Shown here one piece after another: positions 22,521 to 29,300 of a stretch of DNA of 42,268 nt. The position numbers and the translations under genes are program-made. The stretch comes from a virus. A model generated the notes under the pieces. It did not search any database. It had not been told where the DNA came from and was given only the letters and a program-made list of their open reading frames with translations. The first letter of the stretch is position 1, and each line of letters opens with the position of its first letter. Where the stretch lies: IMG/VR virus record IMGVR_UViG_3300020172_005269, positions 1 through 42,268 of that record. One strand, written 5' to 3'.

Positions 22521-23086
22521 TGGCAAAAAAAGAAAATTACCATACCATAAGATATGGAAATAAAGACGGAGAAATAAAATTTGGACACATACATGAAGAT
22601 AATGTGTTATCAGCTTTTATGGTTAGGAGTGGATATGATAGTGAACATTACATGCAGTTTGATTCCGACAGTAAGAGAAAGGGTTGGACAACAAATGTCT
22701 GCCCTGGAACTTTTGCCGTACAAGCAGGTAGAGATACTAAAAAAAATCAATTTGCTGTCGTAGTTGAAGCTATCAACGGAGATCTTTTGTTAAATGCCCC
22801 AAGAGGTAGAATTAGAATTAATGCGGAAAATATTGATATAATTGCATCTGGGGGAGATAATAAAAATGGTGTAGTAAATATTCACGGAAACGAAAAGGTA
22901 AATATAACAGGCAACAATATTAAAATTAAATCTAGCACCGCTAGTAGATTTTTTTCATCTGGATCTACAAAAATTATATCCCAAAATTATCTGGATATAT
23001 ACTCTGGATTCATTGATTGTGCAGATGGCGCTACCGTAAATGTTAAGTCTCTGCTTAGTTCAGAAAACGAAGAAGAAAACCAGTAA
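22520..23086 (+). CDS. Beta-helical spike protein (gp5 C-terminal-like)
   Basis: 188 residues starting at an ATG that overlaps the gp5 stop (TAATG). Residues 85-165 consist of short alternating hydrophobic strands (GDLLLNAPRGRIRINAENID, then NGVVNIHGNEKVNITGNNIKI), the pattern of triple-stranded beta-helices in gp5 and VgrG needles. The N-terminal region (GKDGEIKFGHIHEDNVLSAF) may attach it to gp5. In T4 this needle is the C-terminal domain of gp5 itself, so here the cell-puncturing spike seems to be a separate subunit. No metal-binding HxH apex motif of PAAR type is seen at the end. Confidence 0.55.
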   Translation: MAKKENYHTIRYGNKDGEIKFGHIHEDNVLSAFMVRSGYDSEHYMQFDSDSKRKGWTTNVCPGTFAVQAGRDTKKNQFAVVVEAINGDLLLNAPRGRIRINAENIDIIASGGDNKNGVVNIHGNEKVNITGNNIKIKSSTASRFFSSGSTKIISQNYLDIYSGFIDCADGATVNVKSLLSSENEEENQ

Positions 23087-23092
23087 AAAATT

Positions 23093-23767
23093 ATGAAAGT
23101 TCCCGACATATCGATAGGAAGACAACTTTTTTGTGGTCTAGGAAGACCTGAACTTTTGGGTAGGGGAAGAGCAGTTGTAAGAGGATCTGCTTTTATTCAA
23201 GGACCAGAATTTGTTGGAGATCCTTCTACAGTAAATAAACCAATTCCGACTGAATTTGGTACTCTAACATGTACCGAAACAACAAATGTTGAAATGAAAC
23301 CGTTACCTTTTTATTCTTTATTTGTAAAAACTTTTGCAAGAATAAAAGGATTTTTGAAGATTGATTATCTGTTATGCGTAAAATATATAAAATCGCAAGT
23401 AGTTTTAACTTCAGTATTGAAGGCTGGAGTTAAAAATTTTGAAATAGATCACCCCCTAGATCCTGAGAGACAGAATTTGGTGCATTCTTGTTTAGAGGGT
23501 CCAGAAATTGGAGTATACGTTAGAGGCAGAGTAACTAATAATACCGAAATTAATCTTCCAAACTATTGGACAAAACTGATTAATCCATTATCAATATCAG
23601 TGCAATTGCAGCCAATTGGTGCGCATCAAGACATTATAGTAAAAAGAATAGGTGAGAATAAAATATTTTTGCAATCAAAATCCGGTATTCCTATTGATTG
23701 TTTTTATCATGTATATGCCGAAAGAGTTGATGTTCCAAAATTACAAGTTGAGGTTCTAAAAAAATGA
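23093..23767 (+). CDS. Virion structural protein with CLEGPE domain (copy 1)
   Basis: 224 residues. The C-terminal 100 residues carry a domain also found in the next gene: NFEIDHPLDPERQNLVHSCL, EGPEIGVYVRGRV, INLPNYWTKLI, IVKRIGENKIFLQSKSG and DCFYHVYAERVD. The CLEGPExGVYxRGR motif is common in tail-associated proteins of cyanophages, from memory, and may be an alternative C-terminal tip domain. The N-terminal half differs from its neighbour and starts with VPDISIGRQLFCGLGRPELLGRG. The place at the end of the hub operon suggests a baseplate or short-fibre component. Exact role unknown. Confidence 0.55.
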   Translation: MKVPDISIGRQLFCGLGRPELLGRGRAVVRGSAFIQGPEFVGDPSTVNKPIPTEFGTLTCTETTNVEMKPLPFYSLFVKTFARIKGFLKIDYLLCVKYIKSQVVLTSVLKAGVKNFEIDHPLDPERQNLVHSCLEGPEIGVYVRGRVTNNTEINLPNYWTKLINPLSISVQLQPIGAHQDIIVKRIGENKIFLQSKSGIPIDCFYHVYAERVDVPKLQVEVLKK

Positions 23768-24504
23768 GTTTGTTTGATTTTAAACGATACGCGGTTTTAA
23801 CTGGACCGGGTAATGGAGATTACCAATTTGACGACAGCGAACCAAATTGGTGGAAAAATGATGATTTTGGTAGCGATTTTAATTTGAATGATGTTGCTGT
23901 TGTATTATTGAATACAACAACAGATTATGCTTACTTAAAGATTAATGGATATGATACAAGTACAGTAACGCTTGGAAGAAATACTGGACCTATTAGCATA
24001 TTTACTGTCGATGCAACACAAACAAATTTTTCAGGAACAGTATCTGCACCAAATTTTCAAGGAACAATTAATGTTCAATCCTGGAAAGGGTTTGATATTA
24101 AACACCCAAATAAACCAAATCATAGATTAAGACATATTTGTTTAGAAGGTCCAGAAGGAGGTGTTTATTTTAGAGGTAGACTTACAAATTCTAATGTAAT
24201 AGATTTGCCAGATTATTGGGATGGATTAGTTGATCCAGAAACAATTACAATTTCTTTAACACAAATTGGTTATTCTCAAGATTTAATTGTTGAAAAAATA
24301 GAATGGGGTAAAAAAATTATATTGAAGTCTGCAAATGGCGCAAATATAGATTGTTATTACTTGGTAAATGCATCAAGAATGGACGGAGATTCTTTGATTG
24401 TTGAATATGAAGGGGAATCTCCAAAGAATTATCCTGGAGACAACACTCAATATTCTATTTCAGGATATCACTATGACGTTAGGGGGCTTGACACCCCCTC
24501 CTGA
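23764..24504 (+). CDS. Virion structural protein with CLEGPE domain (copy 2)
   Basis: 246 residues, starting at an ATG overlapping the previous stop (ATGA). The domain at about residues 110-215 (GFDIKHPNKPNHRLRHICLE, GGVYFRGRL, IDLPDYWDGLVDPETITISL, DCYYLVNASRMDGDSLIVEY) is clearly homologous to the previous protein. The N-terminus is different: an acidic stretch with WWKNDDFGSDFN, then a small beta domain (LNDVAVVLLNTTTDYAYLKI) that looks like a fibre segment. The final codons contain the hairpin and -35 box of the next promoter, so the last residues (RGLDTPS) may reflect that constraint. A tail-tip or short-fibre role is inferred from context. Confidence 0.55.
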   Translation: MSLFDFKRYAVLTGPGNGDYQFDDSEPNWWKNDDFGSDFNLNDVAVVLLNTTTDYAYLKINGYDTSTVTLGRNTGPISIFTVDATQTNFSGTVSAPNFQGTINVQSWKGFDIKHPNKPNHRLRHICLEGPEGGVYFRGRLTNSNVIDLPDYWDGLVDPETITISLTQIGYSQDLIVEKIEWGKKIILKSANGANIDCYYLVNASRMDGDSLIVEYEGESPKNYPGDNTQYSISGYHYDVRGLDTPS

Positions 24505-24516
24505 CCGTGCTATGAT
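24481..24516 (+). promoter_or_regulatory. Sigma70-type promoter with hairpin around the -35 box
   Basis: TTGACA at 24488-24493, a 17-base spacer and TATGAT at 24511-24516 with an upstream TG (extended -10). The -35 box is in the seven-base loop of a perfect G/C-rich hairpin (AGGGGG/CCCCCT, 24481-24499) that overlaps the end of the structural gene. It would drive the small accessory genes beginning at 24542. Confidence 0.8.
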
Positions 24517-24541
24517 ACATAGGTAATCAACGGACGACCGA

Positions 24542-24724
24542 ATGCAAGACGAGTACCTCTCACGCTGTGTTGTGGACCCTCTCAAGCGTACAGTCTACCT
24601 GTACTCCAGCGAGGGGTCAGAAAAGCAAGTGACCTGCGATACAGTCGAAGAGTTTATGAATGTGCTAGACTTTGTTCGCAACACACTTGACGAAAGCACT
24701 CTTTCTTACGCAAATCCACTATGA
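24542..24724 (+). CDS. Small early hypothetical protein
   Basis: 60 residues, starting 26 bases after the -10 box of a strong promoter. The sequence (DEYLSRCVVDPLKRTVYLYS, SEKQVTCDTVEEFMNVLDFV) suggests a small beta-hairpin followed by a helix, with two cysteines. Its DNA is about 50 percent G+C over the first 120 bases, well above the surrounding genes, a sign of a different history or selection. The stop overlaps the next ATG (ATGA), so the two genes are coupled. I do not recognise the family; the promoter type suggests early expression and a takeover or regulatory role. Confidence 0.6.
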   Translation: MQDEYLSRCVVDPLKRTVYLYSSEGSEKQVTCDTVEEFMNVLDFVRNTLDESTLSYANPL

Positions 24725-24900
24725 GGAAAGAAACAAGAGAATCAATGGAAATGCTTTTCACTGCAAAGTGGAACGTTCCAAAGGCAGCAGAAAACTGTAA
24801 TCTCACCAATAAAGAAATGAAGATTACGTTTAATGAATACTGCCGTTTACATCCTGCCACTTATATGGTAGAATGTAACAGTCAACTCAGTTTCCTCTGA
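24721..24900 (+). CDS. Small helical protein, possible helix-turn-helix
   Basis: 59 residues. It was found by reading the frame from the ATG at 24721, which overlaps the previous stop. The middle (WNVPKAAENCNLTNKEMKIT, then FNEYCRLHP) has the spacing of a helix-turn-helix: an Ala-Ala helix, a short turn at CNLT and a second helix. It could therefore bind DNA, although the match is only by eye. The stop codon is part of the stem of a terminator hairpin, and the tRNA cluster follows. No family name is assigned. Confidence 0.5.
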   Translation: MRKETRESMEMLFTAKWNVPKAAENCNLTNKEMKITFNEYCRLHPATYMVECNSQLSFL

Positions 24901-24907
24901 GTTTTTT
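24884..24907 (+). terminator. Rho-independent terminator before the tRNA genes
   Basis: A seven-base-pair stem (AACTCAG/CTGAGTT) with loop TTTCCT is followed by TTTT and ends two bases before the first tRNA. The stop codon of the preceding gene is within the stem. It should limit transcription from the 24488 promoter into the tRNAs. Confidence 0.75.
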
Positions 24908-24909
24908 AT

Positions 24910-24984
24910 GGGACTGTTGCTTATTGGTTAAAGCCCACTGCTTATAACGGTGTGAACAGAGTTCAATTCTCTGCAGTCCTACCA
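24910..24984 (+). tRNA. tRNA-Ile (anticodon UAU)
   Basis: A full cloverleaf can be drawn: acceptor GGGACTG/CAGTCCT (last pair G-U), D stem GCTT/AAGC, anticodon stem CACTG/CGGTG with loop CTTATAA, and T stem CAGAG/CTCTG with loop TTCAATT, then discriminator A and an encoded CCA. The loop places TAT at positions 34-36, reading the isoleucine codon AUA. AUA is frequent in this AT-rich genome, while most bacteria read it with a lysidine-modified CAU tRNA. Confidence 0.8.
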
Positions 24985-24985
24985 A

Positions 24986-25068
24986 GGGAGTATGGTGGAA
25001 TCGGTAGACACACCAGACTTAAAATCTGTTGGGCATTGCCCGTGGGAGTTCAAGTCTCCCTACTCCTA
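24986..25068 (+). tRNA. tRNA-Leu (anticodon UAA)
   Basis: A class II tRNA with acceptor GGGAGTA/TACTCCT, the typical leucine D-arm GTGGAATCGGTAGACAC, anticodon loop CTTAAAA (TAA), a long variable arm (GGGC/GCCC) and T stem GGGAG/CTCCC with loop TTCAAGT. The outer pair of the anticodon stem is a C-U mismatch. No CCA is encoded. It reads UUA, a favoured codon in AT-rich phages. Confidence 0.85.
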
Positions 25069-25091
25069 TTAGAGGACATAAATCACCTCTA
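25067..25091 (+). other. Hairpin after tRNA-Leu
   Basis: TTAGAGG and CCTCTAA are separated by ten bases just after the tRNA-Leu 3' end. There is no T run, so it is more likely a processing or stability element of the tRNA transcript than a terminator. Confidence 0.35.
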
Positions 25092-25117
25092 AATAAACAA
25101 AAGTAAGAAACTATTCT

Positions 25118-25387
25118 ATGAAGTACAGAATAGATGCCAGATATTGTTGGTATGATAAAGGAACCCAAATTGTCCTAATGTACTTTATAAATCAAGTTCC
25201 TTTTACTTTTGACGAACTTCCAGATAATTCAATCTATGATCTGGAATTAGTTGAATTAGCAGACACAGAAAGAAGGTTCGAACCAGAGGATTTATACAGA
25301 ACATCATTCTATTTGATTGATGAACAATGTCATCCTATGTTGTTTGAACTTGAACTGGAAAATCCAGAAATGTTGCCTGTTGATTAA
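25118..25387 (+). CDS. Hypothetical acidic protein within the tRNA cluster
   Basis: 89 residues between tRNA-Leu and tRNA-Thr. The protein is acidic and rich in aromatic residues (MKYRIDARYCWYDKGTQIVL, FTFDELPDNSIYDLELVELA), suggesting a compact alpha/beta fold, and it ends a few bases before the tRNA-Thr. Short proteins interspersed with tRNAs are common in T4-like genomes and often poorly conserved. No family, metal site or membrane segment is seen, so no function is offered. Confidence 0.55.
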   Translation: MKYRIDARYCWYDKGTQIVLMYFINQVPFTFDELPDNSIYDLELVELADTERRFEPEDLYRTSFYLIDEQCHPMLFELELENPEMLPVD

Positions 25388-25390
25388 TTT

Positions 25391-25462
25391 GCCCTTGTAG
25401 CTCAGTGGTAGAGCAACGGTTTTGTAAACCGTTGGTCGTCTGTTCGAATCAGATCGGGGGCT
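25391..25462 (+). tRNA. tRNA-Thr (anticodon UGU)
   Basis: Acceptor GCCCTTG/CGGGGGC (two G-U pairs), D stem GCTC/GAGC, anticodon stem ACGGT/ACCGT with loop TTTGTAA (TGT), T stem GTCTG/CAGAT with loop TTCGAAT, and discriminator T. No CCA is encoded. It reads ACA, common in this genome. Confidence 0.9.
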
Positions 25463-25483
25463 TGAGTTCTATAAAACTCCAAA

Positions 25484-25657
25484 ATGAATATTAAACTCTG
25501 GTATTGCGAGTCTATGAAACAATGGCGTTGGACTCTTACAGATAGTTCTCGTCCTATTCGCAGACAAGAATCAGGACAACAACCATTTCTTCGTGATGCT
25601 ATGAATGATGTAGCAAGCACAGTAGAATATATGTTAGAATGCAAACAAAATGAGTAA
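25484..25657 (+). CDS. Small hypothetical protein
   Basis: 57 residues from the ATG at 25484, 21 bases after tRNA-Thr and 10 bases before the Mom-like gene. The sequence begins MNIKLWYCESMKQWRWTLTD, a probable beta-hairpin rich in Trp and basic residues, then a helix (QPFLRDAMNDVASTVEYMLE). The pattern resembles a tiny modified beta-beta-alpha fold, but no family is recognised. Position and spacing suggest co-transcription with the Mom-like gene. Confidence 0.5.
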   Translation: MNIKLWYCESMKQWRWTLTDSSRPIRRQESGQQPFLRDAMNDVASTVEYMLECKQNE

Positions 25658-25667
25658 TAATACTTAA

Positions 25668-26279
25668 ATGAAATCGGATTTTTATATAGATAAGGTTGGT
25701 AAGAATGAAGTAAAAAATTTACTTTACACTCACCATTATCTAAAAGATGAATCCAAAGATTTTAAGTCGGGTTATAACTATGGACTTTATCGAAATTCTT
25801 TCACAGACATCCTTAGGATTGGCAACTGCCTTGGTGTTTGTATTTTTACTGGTCTCCCAGTTCCAGAAATCGCAGTAGGTGCGTTTGGATTAAATCGTAA
25901 TGAACAGCAAGGAATCTTTGAACTCTCAAGACTTTGCATAGAACCTAATACACAGTCAGAAGAATATAACATCACTTCTTGGTTTGTGTCACGGGCGATT
26001 AGACAATTTCGGAAAGATACCGAAGTTAAAGCAATTATCTCTTATGCCGATAGCAGTCACCATGTTGGTACAATCTATCGGGCTTGCAATTTTAAATATT
26101 ACGGTCTTACAGATCGAAAAAAAGATTTCTACTATTCAGACGGAACTAAACACTCTCGTGGAAAAGTAAAAGGTTCTGAAGGTGAATGGAAAGAACGAAC
26201 TAGAAAGCATAGGTATGTAATGGCATTTGATAAGAATTTAAAATGCTTGTGGAATGAAGAAAGTTATGGTATAATTTGA
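25668..26279 (+). CDS. Mom-like DNA modification protein (GNAT fold)
   Basis: 203 residues resembling the Mu Mom family, acetyltransferase-fold proteins that modify adenine in phage DNA and block host restriction enzymes. Seen in order are LLYTHHYLK near residue 18, the central strands with GVCIFTGLPVPEIAVGAFG, the FELSRLCIEPNTQ segment, SWFVSRAIRQF, and AIISYADSSHHVGTIYRACN followed by FKYYGLT. This last block, with its Asp and His-x-Gly-x-x-Tyr pattern, is the most Mom-like part. The gene is the last of the accessory island and is followed by a terminator. The family call is by eye; the actual base modification is unknown. Confidence 0.75.
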   Translation: MKSDFYIDKVGKNEVKNLLYTHHYLKDESKDFKSGYNYGLYRNSFTDILRIGNCLGVCIFTGLPVPEIAVGAFGLNRNEQQGIFELSRLCIEPNTQSEEYNITSWFVSRAIRQFRKDTEVKAIISYADSSHHVGTIYRACNFKYYGLTDRKKDFYYSDGTKHSRGKVKGSEGEWKERTRKHRYVMAFDKNLKCLWNEESYGII

Positions 26280-26316
26280 AAGGCGATACTAACCAAACCC
26301 CTTCCGTGTGACTTCG

Positions 26317-26340
26317 AAACCTCCCTTGTGGAGGTTTTGT
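26317..26340 (+). terminator. Terminator after the Mom-like gene
   Basis: An eight-base-pair stem (AAACCTCC/GGAGGTTT) with a five-base loop, followed by TGT. The T run is short and partly in the stem, so strength is moderate. It separates the accessory island from the fibre operon. Confidence 0.65.
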
Positions 26341-26345
26341 TGTAT

Positions 26346-26353
26346 GATAAATA
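26346..26353 (+). promoter_or_regulatory. Late promoter box before the large fibre
   Basis: GATAAATA, 29 bases before the fibre ATG, directly after the terminator. It matches the late consensus NATAAATA and gives the fibre block its own late transcript. Confidence 0.7.
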
Positions 26354-26382
26354 ATCTATAACGGAACTTTCATAGTAATAAA

Positions 26383-29300
26383 ATGGGTCTCAGTCGCTTA
26401 GATAATTTTCTTAAGAATACGAAAGGAACAATTCTCTACGTCGATCCTTCAAGTATTGACGCAACAGATGGTGTAGAGAATCAAGGTAATTCTCTTACGA
26501 GACCCTTCAAAACAATTCAAAGAGCTTTAGTTGAAGCAGCAAGATTTTCCTATCAAAAAGGAAGGGATAATGATAGGTTTGGAAAAACAACGATCTTATT
26601 ATATCCAGGAGAACATGTAGTTGATAACAGACCAGGATATCTGGTTAATAATTTAAATGATTACACCCTTAGAAGTGGTGGAGTAACTAATGACTTATCT
26701 CCGTTTGATTCCCAAACCAATTTTGATTTAACTACTGAGGATAATGCATTATTCAAACTCAACAGTGTTCATGGTGGAGTTATTATTCCACGTGGTACTT
26801 CAATAGTTGGTTTAGATTTAAGAAAAACTAAAATTAGACCAAAGTACGTACCAAATCCAGAAAATGATAATATTAAAAGATCTTGCATTTTTAGGGTAAC
26901 TGGATCATGTTACATTTGGCAGTTTAGTATTTTTGACGCTGATCCAAATGATGTTGTATATAAAGACTATACAAGTAATGTCTTTGTTCCAAATTTCTCT
27001 CACCATAAGCTTTCTTGTTTTGAATATGCAGACGGTGTTAATAAGGTAGAAATTGAAGATACTTTCCTATCTTATTATTCTGAAAAAACTGATCTTGACA
27101 TGTATTATGAAAAGGTCGGGGCTGTTTATGGATCAACTAGTGGAAGAGCTCTTCCTCCAGAATTTGTTGGTGATCCTATCGATATTCAAACAAAAATTGA
27201 TGAATTTAGAATCGTCGGATCAAAAGGTGCAGAAATTGGAATTACTAGTATTAGATCTGGAGATGGAATAACACCGACCACAACTATTACAGTTGATCTT
27301 CAAGATAATGATGCAGGTCTTCAAGTCGATACTCCAGTAAGAGTTGAGGGTGTAAACGCATCTGGATATGATGGGCAATATGTTCTTAGTGAAGTTATTA
27401 GTAATACCCAAGTAAAGTATAAAGTTCAAAACTCCCCATTAAACCCACTTCCTTCAGTTGCTGGAGCAACCTTAAGTATTTTAGTTGATACAGTTACTTC
27501 TGCTTCCCCATATATCTTCAACATTTCGTTGAGATCTGTTTATGGTATGTGTGGAATGCTTGCTGATGGAGAAAGGGCGGATGGATTCAAGAGTATGGTT
27601 GTTTCCCAATTCACTGCAATTGGGCTTCAGAAAGACGATAATGCTTTTGTAAAATATAATTCTATTAGTGGTACATTTACTGATAAAACCTCTAGTGGCA
27701 ATGAAAATATTCACACAGATTCTAGGGCAAGATATAAGCCCTCGTATACAAACTTCCACATTAAAGCAACAAATAATTCATTTATTCAGGTAGTTTCTGT
27801 TTTTGCTATTGGATACGCTCAACATTTTATCGCCGAAAATGGCGGTGACCTTTCTATAACAAACTCAAACTCAAACTTTGGAGCTAAGTCTTTAGTTGCT
27901 TCTGGATTCCAAAAAGAATCTTTTAGAAGAGATGACGTTGGTTATATTACTCATATTATTCCGCCAAGAGAATTGGAAACAACGGAAACTAGTGTTGAAT
28001 TTTTATCTATTGATATTGCAAAAACAGTAAGCATAGCTTCAACCAATCGCCTTTATCTTTATAATGAAGTAAATCAATCCACTCCACCAGAAGGAGTTAT
28101 TGAAGGGTATAGAATTGGTGCTAAGAGAAATGAAAATATAAATGTACTATTCTCCTCCGGAGGAATCAGCACTCAGTATTCGGCAAGGGTTATTATGCCG
28201 AATACTCAATTTACTTCTTCAGAAACAACTTCAGAAAAAATATTTGTTGTTAATAGAAGTATAACTGGAATTAATAGTATCACAAGTAATGTAATTACTT
28301 TAAGTGATACACACTCATTCATAAACGGAGAATCTATAAGGATTATAAGTGAAACTGGACAAATTCCAGATGGTATTCTTCATAATCAAATATATTATGC
28401 TATTACCAATGGAAGCAATATTACAAATGGAAAGCAACTTAAACTTGCACAAACATTAAATGACGCCTTAAATGATGATGATATCACAATTAATAGTAAA
28501 GGTGGAATACTTCAAGTAGTAAGTAGAGTATCTGATAAGAAGTCTGGAGATATTGGACACCCGATTCAATGGGATGGAAGTCAGTGGTATATTAATGTTG
28601 CAACTGCTTCTACCGAAAATTCAATCTATCCAACTGTTATTAGTGCAGGAACAACTTCTCTTGGGCAAGCAAGTCCTAGAACATTTATTACAAGAAGACC
28701 TGACAATAGATCTCTAGACGATACAATTTATAGAGTTCGCTATGTAATTCCTTCAGATTCAACTATTGTCTCGAGACCGCCAGTTGAAGGATATGTAATT
28801 CAAGAATCAAATACTTCAATTGGGTCAACTGACTCTGAAGTTGCATATCAATTCAATCCTTCTTCTGCAAGTTTATCAAACTCAACAGAATTGAGGAATT
28901 TTAGAATAATTTCTAATGCAAGTTGGAATATTGGAACTGCAAATATTTTAACTGAGATTCCACATAATTTAAAGGTTGGATCGGAAATTGAAATCAACAA
29001 TATAACTAGTTCCAATAACACGGCTGGTATTGCAAATACAGGATTTAATGGAACATATACTATCAGTGGTATCAGTAGCTCTAAGCATTTTAGCTTTAAC
29101 TTATCAAATGATCCTGGATCATATAACAATAACAACTCTTCCAGAAACGTATCTCTACCATATTTTAAAAGGAAAAGATATTCCGGAACATATTATATCT
29201 ACAAGAGTCAAGAAGTTCAGGAATATATTTCAGGAAAGCAGGACGGAATATATCATTTACACATAGTAAATTCTTCAAACTCTCCAACTTCCGAACCATT

